A DNA stretch of 27,551 bases, from contig DLUO01000072.1 of the NCBI GenBank assembly GCA_003444595.1, forward strand, positions 1 through 27,551. Direction: 5' to 3'. Both the position numbers and the translations under genes were made by a program. Numbering within the stretch: the stretch's first letter is position 1; each line of letters begins with the position of its first letter. Origin of the DNA: Bacillota bacterium. Its GTDB lineage: Bacteria; Bacillota; Dethiobacteria; DTU022; UBA8154. Positions 7,711 to 15,215 of the stretch are shown here, one piece after another. Under the pieces are notes generated by a model. The model was not told the DNA's origin. It made no database searches and saw only the letters and a list, made by a program, of their open reading frames with translations.

Positions 7711-7745
7711 GAAGGCTGCTCCCGGAACTTTTGGGAGCAGCCTTC
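7711..7745. terminator. Strong hairpin between converging genes
   Basis: A perfect 13-bp stem (GAAGGCTGCTCCC/GGGAGCAGCCTTC) with a 9-nt loop lies between the lyase remnant region and the 3' end of the chemoreceptor gene, 30 nt after the latter's stop. There is no T-run on either side, so it may act as a bidirectional barrier or protect an mRNA end rather than as a classical terminator. Confidence 0.55.
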
Positions 7746-7775
7746 TCATGTCCGGCTAAGAGACGTAAATCATTA

Positions 7776-9653
7776 TTAAAACTTAAACGCGGCTATAGCA
7801 TTGTTCAGTTCATCCACCAAACCCTGAAGATCCGAAGCTGAATTGGCAATCTCGTTCATGGTTGCCGTTTGTTCCTCTACAGCCGCAGAGACTTCTTCAC
7901 TGCCTGCGCCGATTTCCTGCGCGACGGAAGCCACTTGCTCGATACGGCCGACAATTCCCTGGATCTGATCGATAATCTGTTTTAAGATATCTCCGGCATA
8001 AAATACAGCCTCAGTGCCGTTTTCCACGCTTTTCACGCTTTCAGACATTTGTTCGGCCACATTGCGGGACTCATACTGTATGGAAGTAATAATTTTTGTA
8101 ATTTCTTCTGCCGAAGAAGCAGATTGTTCGGCAAGTTTACGCACTTCCTCGGCGACTACGGCAAAACCTCTGCCCTGCTCACCCGCTCTGGCAGCCTCAA
8201 TGGCTGCATTAAGTGCCAACAGATTGGTTTGTTCGGCGATGCCTTTAATAGTGCCTACGATACTTCCAATATTTTCTACCTGAGCGTTCAATGAGGAGAC
8301 GTTTTCCTTAAGATTAGCAACGTTTTCGGATATGTCTCCCATTTGCGAGACCGCTTTTTCCACAGCCCCATATCCGTCTTGTGCCCTTTCGGAAATCTGT
8401 ATCCCCATTTTGTGCATCTCATTGGCACCTTCACTTAAATTGCTTGCCCCACTGGAGAATTCGTTAGCTGAGGAAGCAACTTCTTCCAGGCTGGCACTCA
8501 TCTCTTCAGAGGAAGCGGCCAGGGATTCGCTGGATTGATGGACTTTTACAGACCCTGCTTTCACCTTGGAGAGCATCTCCCGCAAAGATTTCTGCATCCT
8601 GTCAAAACTGCGTGCCAGAATACCAATTTCGTCCTTCATATTAAGAACGGAAGAGGGCAGCTCATTGGAGAAATCACCATATGACATATTATCAGCAAAT
8701 GTACTGGCATCTTTAATGGGACTTGAGATGGCACGCCCCAACCACAGGGCAAGTAATACGCCCAGAACAAGTGCCCCTAAAGAAACTGCCATAATAACAT
8801 TTCTTAACTGTCGGACACCGGCAAGTATTTCGTTTTCAAAAGAGCCCACCGCCAGGCTCCAACCGGTATTTCCGATAGGTTGATAGGCCATATACCTTTT
8901 TTCTCCTTGAAAATAATATGACTCCACTCCCTTTTCTCCGGCAACCATTTTGTCTATGAGCCGCGCCAATTCTTCATAATCGGGATCGGTTTTGGCCATT
9001 TCCCTGAAATCTACTTGATCATAAATGAAGTCCCTGTTTTCGTGTGCAATTAACAACCCAGTAGAATTGGTAATAAAGGCGTATCCCCTTTCCCCGAAAC
9101 CCATCTGATCGGTAAAATCGGTCAAAAAAGCAGCATCATTGGTGCCGAAAACAGCGCCGGTAATTCTGCTGCCATAATAGACGGGGGCGATATTAACCAT
9201 GACCATTGTGCCATCTTCGCGACTTATAATGGGATCGGACATATTTGCTTCTCCCTGCATTGCCTTCTGGAAATATTCCCTGTCACCGATTTGCATTTCA
9301 ACATAATCAACGGTAATGGCAGCACCGTTGCTATAAGAAAAGGCAATGTTCAGAGAATCGTTTCTTTGCGCTTCCCTACGAAGAACCGACAGCTTCTCTT
9401 CTAACTCAGTTTCAGGAGAGCCGATTACCTCCAAATTTGCAAGGACTCTAAAAACATCAAGTTTGCGTTCAAGCTCCGACTCGATTTTCGCCGCACATTC
9501 TTCGGCAAGCTGCACAAGCGAACGCTCCACCTCGTTTACGACAGCACCAGAAGACCTGGTGTAAGAAATTATCCCCAGACCGGCGCAAACCACAAGCAGA
9601 ATGGCAATAACAAATGCAGCAATTCTTTGTCCGATACTTTTAAACTGTAACAT
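7776..9653 (-). CDS. Methyl-accepting chemotaxis protein with dCache sensor
   Basis: A 625-residue transmembrane chemoreceptor. Membrane helices lie at about 8-30 and 285-307. Between them is an extracellular double-Cache-type sensor with the typical DREYFQKAMQGEANMSDPII (~124-143) and VMVNIAPVYY. HAMP follows (~307-360), then the coiled-coil signalling domain with the conserved tip EQTNLLALNAAIEAARAGEQ (474-493). No C-terminal CheR-binding pentapeptide (it ends NAIAAFKF). The ligand is unknown; this sensor class often binds amino acids or organic acids. AAAGGAG stands 8 nt before ATG 9653. It is a single-gene unit whose output would go to CheA elsewhere in the genome. Confidence 0.95.
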   Translation of the reverse strand: MLQFKSIGQRIAAFVIAILLVVCAGLGIISYTRSSGAVVNEVERSLVQLAEECAAKIESELERKLDVFRVLANLEVIGSPETELEEKLSVLRREAQRNDSLNIAFSYSNGAAITVDYVEMQIGDREYFQKAMQGEANMSDPIISREDGTMVMVNIAPVYYGSRITGAVFGTNDAAFLTDFTDQMGFGERGYAFITNSTGLLIAHENRDFIYDQVDFREMAKTDPDYEELARLIDKMVAGEKGVESYYFQGEKRYMAYQPIGNTGWSLAVGSFENEILAGVRQLRNVIMAVSLGALVLGVLLALWLGRAISSPIKDASTFADNMSYGDFSNELPSSVLNMKDEIGILARSFDRMQKSLREMLSKVKAGSVKVHQSSESLAASSEEMSASLEEVASSANEFSSGASNLSEGANEMHKMGIQISERAQDGYGAVEKAVSQMGDISENVANLKENVSSLNAQVENIGSIVGTIKGIAEQTNLLALNAAIEAARAGEQGRGFAVVAEEVRKLAEQSASSAEEITKIITSIQYESRNVAEQMSESVKSVENGTEAVFYAGDILKQIIDQIQGIVGRIEQVASVAQEIGAGSEEVSAAVEEQTATMNEIANSASDLQGLVDELNNAIAAFKF

Positions 9654-9679
9654 TTTTTATTCACTCCTTTGCAACAATC

Positions 9680-10143
9680 TCTTGGAAAACTATTTTTCAT
9701 TTAACTGACTTTTATTTTGGTAATTTTAATTATCTGCTCCTTGGAAATGTACCAGTCAAAATCTGTTTTTTTGCGGGACAATTATATAAGGTTTCAAAAA
9801 ACAGTAAGACCGACAATTTTGGTCTTGCTTCTTCTTTGAATATTTTACAAAGCCGGAGGGCATCTTTGCCGAAAAAATTTGCATTTGAAAAAAAATCCGG
9901 CTGTATCTTCCCTGTTAATTTTCAATCCTGCTGCCATCATCAGTTATGCTACTCCTTAACCTTGCAATTCCAGTTTACCGTTGTCAAAGCCAAGAGTTTA
10001 AATAGATTTTATTTACAATATATTACTTATGCTTACATTTTGAACTTAAACTGGATATTACTTCTTCGATCGAGCTGGTTCTGACAACACAATATTGCAC
10101 CAGCTTTTTATAACTGGAAACAGTGCGGCAAAATTAAGGAAAA
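9680..10143. other. Long non-coding stretch upstream of the chemoreceptor
   Basis: About 460 nt without a supportable gene. Close to the chemoreceptor it must contain the promoter, but I find no clear sigma-A or sigma-D match. At 10073-10109 the plus strand has a 7-bp stem AGCTGGT/ACCAGCT with a 20-nt loop followed by T5, a weak terminator candidate. Short frames in both directions lack ribosome-binding sites. Confidence 0.3.
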
Positions 10144-10187
10144 CGTCAAAAAGAAACGCTGCTTTGCCTGACGACGGCCAAACAGCG
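10144..10187 (-). terminator. Terminator-like hairpin, minus strand
   Basis: On the minus strand ACGCTG...CAGCGT (10182-10187 with 10155-10160) encloses an inner GCC/GGC pairing and is followed by TTCTTTTT. It would end transcription of the membrane-protein gene at 10431, about 240 nt downstream of its stop. Confidence 0.55.
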
Positions 10188-10224
10188 TAAGATCTACAAA
10201 AAAAATATTAATGGTCTCTCACAA

Positions 10225-10443
10225 TTGATGCGTAACAGCAATATTAAACTGCCGGGGAAAACGTTTCCCTTTCCCTCTACCTTTACCTTTAGCGGCAGGC
10301 TGGAGCAAAAATTGCAGAACCTTCATCCCCGGAAAGCCCAGCTTTATTTTCACACCGTGCGTCCATATAAAGGTAGTTTTTCCCACGAGGCAGACAACAA
10401 AGTCGTATTATGGATTAGGGAAAAACTTGGTTATTTGTTATAG
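10225..10443 (+). CDS. Doubtful small ORF
   Basis: A plus frame of 72 codons (TTG 10225 or ATG 10228), open upstream to about 10130 without a start signal. It reads KLPGKTFPFPSTFTFSGRL, HPRKAQLYFHTVRPYKGSF and ends VVLWIREKLGYLL. Composition is compatible with protein, but no ribosome-binding site is present, it overlaps the 3' end of the opposite gene by 13 nt, and a minus-strand terminator lies just upstream. It may be the tail of a lost gene. No family recognised. Confidence 0.25.
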   Translation: MMRNSNIKLPGKTFPFPSTFTFSGRLEQKLQNLHPRKAQLYFHTVRPYKGSFSHEADNKVVLWIREKLGYLL

Positions 10444-11033
10444 GCTGCTTTACCTGCCGCGTACACAAGTAGTAACTGCACGGCTAACAAAGCTAGGCCG
10501 CCCAAGACAATCAAGAACCAGATCATCATCCGGGTAATTTCAAATCCTAAATGCAGCATTCCTTGCAGGTTGCCTGCGGTAGAGTTGTCAACCAGCGCAA
10601 CAAAAGCGGAGAAAGAGCATACTGCCAGTAAAACAAATGTCGCCAAAACAGCTGTCTTCTTAAGCGCCTCACGGAATTTTCGCCGGTCCTGTCCATTAAT
10701 TTTCGCTTTTCTTCCTGTATATACTCCCGCCGCCGCCCCGACAAGAACATTAAAGACAGGTACGCCCATGAAGAAGCCGAGAAGGCCAACCGAGTAGAAC
10801 AGGTAAAGAGCGAACGGTACAACTAGCGGCAAGTTGTAGAAGTTATTCACTAGGCCGCGTAAAACAATCTTATCGAGGTACAATCCTACCAGCAGGCCGG
10901 CAATCGCCCCCCATTTAATGTAGGTGTCACCCAAACCGAACAAGTAACTGCCCCACCATGAAAGGCACATTGTCACTACCGGGATGGCCAATCCCAATGT
11001 GATCCCGGCAAATAATCTGTCAAACCTTTTCAT
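10431..11033 (-). CDS. Multi-pass membrane protein, unknown
   Basis: A 200-residue protein with five to six membrane segments (about 8-30, 37-55, 68-92, 125-146, 162-182, 185-197) and a basic loop TGRKAKINGQDRRKFREAL near residue 107. It starts at ATG 11033 with GGAGGG 8 nt upstream. A longer frame to 11060 exists but lacks a site. Its start lies inside the end of a small upstream frame (11020-11151) broken by TGA, which suggests a two-gene transcript. I do not recognise the family; it looks like an integral membrane protein with no catalytic motif. Confidence 0.7.
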   Translation of the reverse strand: MKRFDRLFAGITLGLAIPVVTMCLSWWGSYLFGLGDTYIKWGAIAGLLVGLYLDKIVLRGLVNNFYNLPLVVPFALYLFYSVGLLGFFMGVPVFNVLVGAAAGVYTGRKAKINGQDRRKFREALKKTAVLATFVLLAVCSFSAFVALVDNSTAGNLQGMLHLGFEITRMMIWFLIVLGGLALLAVQLLLVYAAGKAAYNK

Positions 11034-11151
11034 TAAGAACACCCTCCGAGCCAGGCGCATAATGGACGATTAGCACCGCCAGCATGAAAAACCACCACCG
11101 GCGTGTTGCCCGCCCCCACCGCTCATAAGCTCATTCCTTGATCACAGTCAT
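11020..11151 (-). pseudogene. Small membrane protein gene interrupted by in-frame TGA
   Basis: A perfect ribosome-binding site AGGAGG (11160-11165) stands 8 nt before ATG 11151. The frame codes MTVIKE, then TGA (11131-11133), and continues open as AYERWGRATRRWWFFMLAVL and IVHYAPGSEGVLNEKV to a second TGA at 11020-11022, overlapping the next gene's start. The continuation has a basic, Trp-rich stretch followed by a membrane helix, typical of a small membrane protein. A single TGG to TGA change (Trp to stop) is the simplest explanation. Translation could also restart downstream. I rate it as a probable recently broken gene. Confidence 0.45.
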
Positions 11152-11318
11152 ACTCTTTGCCTCCTGCCCGGTATTAATTCTCTACCTTCCATTTTAATTC
11201 CTTTCAGCACTTTCCTGACCCCCACCGAGGATTGTTGTAAAAAGCAGATTTATATAGAATATTACTGGAAAATAGCTAAAAAGGTGGAAAATTTCTCTAT
11301 CAACTTTAATATTTTGGA

Positions 11319-11347
11319 TTGATGAAAACAGAAATCTTTTTTATAAT
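11319..11347 (+). promoter_or_regulatory. Sigma-A promoter for hemerythrin-cheX
   Basis: TTGATG (11319-11324), 17-nt spacer, TATAAT (11342-11347). It leaves an ~90-nt A/T-rich leader before the hemerythrin gene, in which I see no riboswitch. Confidence 0.6.
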
Positions 11348-11442
11348 GTGCTATATAAAATTATTCGTAAAAGAAAAAGGTTATTAAGAAGAAATGATCT
11401 TAAAGATAAAAACTTGCCCAACAAAAGGGGGAATGCAGCTTG

Positions 11443-11859
11443 ATGTGGAAGGAGAAGTATAGGATTGGTGTGAAAAGGATCGATGAGCAGCACGAAGAGC
11501 TCTTTCGCAGGGTAGAGAGCTTCTTAAAGGCTCTCCGGCAGGAGGGGGCCTGGAAAGAAAAGCTGGCCAAGGTTAAAGAGACCCTGGATTTTATGGGCTC
11601 GTACGTGGTAACCCATTTTGCCGATGAAGAGCAGTATCAAAAAGAAATCCGCTTTTCAGGTTACGAAAAACATCGCCAAGTCCATGAAAAATTTAAAGCA
11701 GAGGTAGAAAATTATGTGGAGAAATTCTCCAAAGAAGGCTTTGACGAGGATCTGGTCCAAGAATTTGGCGGCAAACTCATGGCCTGGTTGATCAATCACG
11801 TGGCCGGCGCAGATCAACAAATCGGCCAATATGCGGCAAAGATGGCAGGTGAAGTGTAA
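11443..11859 (+). CDS. Bacteriohemerythrin
   Basis: A 138-residue single-domain hemerythrin that binds O2 reversibly at a di-iron centre. All seven expected iron ligands are visible: H17 (DEQHEEL), H58 and E62 (THFADEEQ), H77 and H81 (KHRQVHEKF), H119 and D124 (NHVAGAD). In anaerobes such proteins store, deliver or sense oxygen. Start: AGGGGGA lies upstream of both a TTG (11440) and an ATG (11443); I take the ATG. Its TAA overlaps the ATG of the CheX-like gene (TAATG), so the two are translationally coupled, pointing to a link between oxygen and chemotaxis. Confidence 0.93.
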   Translation: MWKEKYRIGVKRIDEQHEELFRRVESFLKALRQEGAWKEKLAKVKETLDFMGSYVVTHFADEEQYQKEIRFSGYEKHRQVHEKFKAEVENYVEKFSKEGFDEDLVQEFGGKLMAWLINHVAGADQQIGQYAAKMAGEV

Positions 11860-12332
11860 TGAAAGCAGAGTATATTAACCCTTTTTACAAGGCGGCTCAG
11901 GATGTTTTTGAGCGAATGCTGGATCTCAGTACAGAAAGGATCAATTTAGGTGTTGTTGAGGAGATGGTGACAGGAAAGGAGGCAAATGTTATCATCGGGA
12001 TGACCGGCGATCTTGCCGGGACGGTTTTGTTTAGCTTCCCTAAAAAGATGACCTTTGAGATGGTAAAGATTATGTCGGGTCTGGAGGTGGACAAACTGGA
12101 CAGCTTCGTAACCTCCGCCCTCGGCGAGGTCGCCAATATTATCAGCGGCAATGCGGCTACTTATCTCTCCTTGGAGGAGTACAACTGCGATATTGTGCCG
12201 CCCCAGATCATTATTGGCACCAATAAATCAATCTCTTTGGCTACGGATAAAGCTTTATTTCTCACCCTCAGGACCGAGATCGGGGAGTTTGACATCAATT
12301 TATCTATTAAAGAACGTTCAAACAGGCAATAA
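11859..12332 (+). CDS. CheX-family chemotaxis protein (CheY-P phosphatase-like)
   Basis: A 157-residue CheC/CheX-like protein. It starts with MKAEYINPFYKAAQDVFERM, as CheX proteins do, and carries the phosphatase motif ExxN as E90-N93 in LGEVANIISGN, the single active motif of CheX (CheC has two). In the family these residues speed removal of phosphate from CheY. It is coupled by a one-base overlap to the hemerythrin gene, with which it shares a promoter. Full length. Which CheY it acts on is not shown, since no other che genes are in the window. Confidence 0.85.
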   Translation: MKAEYINPFYKAAQDVFERMLDLSTERINLGVVEEMVTGKEANVIIGMTGDLAGTVLFSFPKKMTFEMVKIMSGLEVDKLDSFVTSALGEVANIISGNAATYLSLEEYNCDIVPPQIIIGTNKSISLATDKALFLTLRTEIGEFDINLSIKERSNRQ

Positions 12333-12374
12333 CATCTTTAGCATCATTGCAGAAAGGAAGCAGCTTATATTTAT

Positions 12375-12560
12375 ATGAAACACATTCAGCACAGCACTGT
12401 AAACTTAGGGATCATGGCCGTCAGTGACATTTACCAGGCCTTGACAGAAGAGAGGCCCTATCGCAATCCCATGGGGAAAAAAGAGGCTTTTTCTATACTG
12501 CAGAAAATGGTTCAGGAAAAACGACCCAATTCCTATAGTCACGCTCTTTATATCGCCTGA
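12375..12560 (+). pseudogene. HD-GYP domain fragment
   Basis: The plus frame from ATG 12375 contains IMAVSDIYQALTEERPYRNP, the conserved C-terminal block of HD-GYP cyclic-di-GMP phosphodiesterases (usually ADI..ALTE.RPYR), then KKEAFSILQKMVQEK. The metal-binding HD and GYP parts are absent upstream, and after about codon 48 the frame runs into the reversed end of another gene (12493-12630). It is thus a fragment of at most 50 family residues caught between two breakpoints, and not functional. Confidence 0.6.
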
Positions 12561-12630
12561 GATTAACGACAGGAAGTATCCAAGCAATAAGACCAAGCAC
12601 GAGGCTTCCTAAATTAAGCAAACCAATCAT
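12493..12630 (-). pseudogene. Small membrane protein, 3' end replaced
   Basis: Minus strand from ATG 12630, with AAGGAG (12637-12642) 6 nt upstream. The protein begins MIGLLNLGSLVLGLIAWILP then VVNLRRYKERDYRNWVVF, a membrane helix followed by a basic turn. This looks like the first third of a small two- or three-helix membrane protein common in Firmicutes. After WVVF the frame enters the antisense of the HD-GYP fragment and stops at 12493. The front with its good start signal is intact and the back is lost. Breakpoint about 12508-12525. Confidence 0.5.
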
Positions 12631-12661
12631 AATATACTCCTTTCATTACAAAGTCAGTTTA

Positions 12662-13468
12662 CTAAAACGCCCAACCCCAGTGCTCACCTTCAACTTCAAG
12701 TAAAAATTCCCCATGAATTGTATCGCTGGACTCATACTTTTCTTTAGCTTCCATGTAAAAAGCAACCCACTGCTTATCTATTCCTTCATGAGATGTCATG
12801 AAATGAAAACGGCTTGAATGCAGACCGGCAGAAGAAAAAAAGAAACATTCCGAGTGAGGGCGTAACCCTTCCGAATAAATAGCCTGTGGCCTGGTTGTTT
12901 CAATATTGTCCAGCTGAACAATAATGTTTGGGGCAAAAATTTTTTCTTCAGAGGAAAATTCTAGAATCAAGTAATAAGAGCTGCCCTTTTTATACTTGCT
13001 GAGTTTTGTCTTTTCTCCTATACTGTTTTATTCTGCATAAAGCTTATTAACAGAGTACTTTTCCTCTTGAAAACCCGCTTCTTTTATTCTTTGTTTCATT
13101 CCTTCCAGGTCGCGGGCTTCCAGCGTATTACTAATTGTGTCTGTTGTTTCTTTTTTCATAAATTGGCAACCAGTAGAAAGGGGAACTATAATTAATGCAG
13201 AAGCAATGGCTAAAAGGATAAGAGTGATAGTTTTGTTCAGTTTCTTGCTTCTAGCACTCTTAAACCACCCACTAAACTGCAATATATTTCTATAAACTAC
13301 AAATACAAATATAATGTTTGCAATCCCAAGCATCCAGGCGTAATCTAATGCTTCTTTGCCAGTAATTTTAAAAATCCAAGTTTCCAAATTAATTAGTAAA
13401 ACTGAGCCTATTGTAATGATAAATAAAATTCTGACAAACTCTAAAATAAAAAAAACAATAGTTGACAT
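12662..13468 (-). pseudogene. Membrane-anchored protein split by one in-frame TAA
   Basis: One continuous minus-strand frame of 268 codons is interrupted only by TAA at 13028-13030. The front half (ATG 13468, AAGGAG 10 nt upstream) has three hydrophobic segments (about 5-27, 43-61, 80-97), a lipobox-like PLSTGC, and a soluble part ending EEKYSVNKLYAE. After the TAA the same frame runs on as NSIGEKTKLSKYKKGSSYY, LILEFSSEEKIFAPNI and on to EGEHWGWAF at 12662. The second half begins with no start codon or ribosome-binding site of its own, except a TTG at 12970 in mid-sequence. A nonsense mutation in a formerly single gene is most likely. The family is not recognised. Confidence 0.6.
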
Positions 13469-13589
13469 TTAGGTATCACTCCTTGAGCCCTATTATCCAC
13501 CGGTATATCATCTCCGTCTTTCTCCATCCATCTTTATGCAGGATTTTTAATATCTCTCAACGATCAACTATATTGCCTCCTGCAATTAA

Positions 13590-13618
13590 ATTATGCACCT
13601 AAATTATACGCATGTCAA
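13590..13618 (-). promoter_or_regulatory. Sigma-A promoter upstream of the split membrane-protein gene
   Basis: On the minus strand TTGACA (13613-13618), 17-nt spacer, CATAAT (13590-13595). The ~115-nt leader that follows contains AGGAGG (13576-13581) and an 8-nt-spaced TTG that opens only a six-codon frame (to TAA), possibly a leader peptide or the trace of a lost gene. Confidence 0.5.
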
Positions 13619-13682
13619 ATTTATCATATATTTTAATCCATGTCTTTTTACGGGATGCTGTTTTATCCGTAATAAAAACTTT

Positions 13683-15215
13683 CTATATCCAGTTGCACTG
13701 TAAACCTTCTCTAATTATTTCTCTTGCCGAGATCTTTTCTCCTGTTTTTGCCTCTATCAAATTAGATAATATTTGCAAACCCTGGGGACTTTCGAGCAGG
13801 GCAAAAGAAGTAAAGAGACATAGCCCAAGGTTGGTGGAGGCGATCGTGTATGCGGACAGATAGTCCAGGTCGCTAATGTCTTCCAAGCCCTCTTCCCTAT
13901 AAGGCAGGCGGATGACAAACGCGGGAGCTTCCTTCTCCGAGGGGCGGGTTACCAGGGGCTGTAGCGCCGGATCGTCCGCAAAAAGAGCAGCTAACCCTGC
14001 TGTCATGCTGCCCAAAGCCCTTCCCCGCAACGAAAGCCTTTCCACCTCCTCCGCCATATGCTCGATTGCAGAGAGTTGCCAAGGCGTCCCCTCTGCCTGA
14101 AACAACATCTTGCAGCTGGCAATAAACTCTATGGGATCCAGGCCGAACTCAAAACAGCGTCGCGTGATGCGCCGGGCAAAATGCAGGTCATTTATCCCAA
14201 ACATTTCCCGACATGCCGCTATTACTTCATTTTCCATGGGTGAGCTTAATACCTCGCCAGTGTTGGCGGCATGCCTGTTCAGACAACCCACTACACAACC
14301 GGAGGCACAGTTGCGATTCAGGCGAATTGTTTTTTTAGCCCTATTAACACGCTGCTCTTTCTTTTCTTCCCTTTCTTTTACCGTGACGCCATCTATGTTG
14401 ACTCCGGTTTTTTCCCTTTGCGCTTTGCTCTGAAAAGCTTCTTCCGGGTTGTACTCCTGCAGCATTTTCATTAAAGTGATAGAACCGTAAGCGGGAAGCG
14501 CGCCCCCGCAAACAGGATGCTGCACGATGAGCCTGCTCAGCTGCTTGCTGTAGATCGATAACCTATCTGGATCCTGAACATCTGCCGAAAAGTGAGGCTT
14601 TGTGGATATGACCACGGCTTTTAATCCCAGACTCCCAAAAACCTCCCCACCTTTGTCACGGCTTACGGAAAAAACGGGTATGCCCCGGGCAGGATAAGTG
14701 CTGAAAATCCCGGCGAGGGGAAGCAGATGCTCCCCGGCCGGCCCAACTCCTACAATGGCTGAGTCTTTTCCCCATTTTTCCCGCAGAAAGCTGATAGTTT
14801 CACCGACAGGTTTATCCTTCAGCACCGGGAAAATATGCAGATCCACGCCTTCTTCCCGGATGTGTATTACTGCTGTCCGGCCGGGGCTATAGGAACCGGT
14901 GACAACAAGGGCGGACACTCCCTGGGAGGCAAGCTTTTGGGCAAAAGGCCCCGCTGTATTAGCCAAGTGAAGGCCCCTTTCCCGAACTTTTAAACCGGCG
15001 ATAACCAGCCTTCCTGTGGAGGGAACCTTTGTGCCTGACAGCAATCCCGGAGCGAGAACCAGACAATTGCCGCGGCCGCGGCCTGTTTTTGGGACGGTCA
15101 GTGCTCCAATAAGCTGCACAGCCAGACCTCTTCCTACTGAAGAGAGATTCTTAAAGACAAAGGCTTCCTCGCTAATTTTAAATCTATCCAGGTCAACATA
15201 TATAATTTTAGACAA
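13683..15215 (-). CDS. Aldehyde:ferredoxin oxidoreductase (AOR) family protein, short form
   Basis: A 510-residue member of the tungsto/molybdopterin AOR family, which oxidises aldehydes or related compounds with ferredoxin. The N-terminal domain is clear: IIYVDLDRFKISEE, GRGLAVQLIG, LVLAPGLLSGTKVPSTGR. The cluster cysteines are C303, C307 and C311 (NCASGCVVGC) with C466 in STNLGLCLF. The spacing is CX3CX3C, whereas the usual form is CX2CX3C. The protein ends at TGEKISAREIIREG, where relatives normally continue some 60-90 residues. I start at TTG 15215 with GGGGAGG (15225-15231) 9 nt upstream; it overlaps the end of the ATPase gene by 8 nt, so it is the last gene of the transporter operon. 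Family sure, activity unsure. Confidence 0.85.
   Translation of the reverse strand: MSKIIYVDLDRFKISEEAFVFKNLSSVGRGLAVQLIGALTVPKTGRGRGNCLVLAPGLLSGTKVPSTGRLVIAGLKVRERGLHLANTAGPFAQKLASQGVSALVVTGSYSPGRTAVIHIREEGVDLHIFPVLKDKPVGETISFLREKWGKDSAIVGVGPAGEHLLPLAGIFSTYPARGIPVFSVSRDKGGEVFGSLGLKAVVISTKPHFSADVQDPDRLSIYSKQLSRLIVQHPVCGGALPAYGSITLMKMLQEYNPEEAFQSKAQREKTGVNIDGVTVKEREEKKEQRVNRAKKTIRLNRNCASGCVVGCLNRHAANTGEVLSSPMENEVIAACREMFGINDLHFARRITRRCFEFGLDPIEFIASCKMLFQAEGTPWQLSAIEHMAEEVERLSLRGRALGSMTAGLAALFADDPALQPLVTRPSEKEAPAFVIRLPYREEGLEDISDLDYLSAYTIASTNLGLCLFTSFALLESPQGLQILSNLIEAKTGEKISAREIIREGLQCNWI

Noticed and set aside
7656..7712. 18-codon ORF (MKISYEYWGIGQSQNPKA) with GAGG before the ATG
   Set aside because: Spacing to the purine stretch is too short, the stop lies in a strong hairpin, and nothing else supports coding.
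9836..10084. 82-codon plus-strand frame
   Set aside because: No ribosome-binding site; composition (Cys, His, Phe, Leu, Tyr-rich, few acidic residues) is that of translated A/T-rich spacer.
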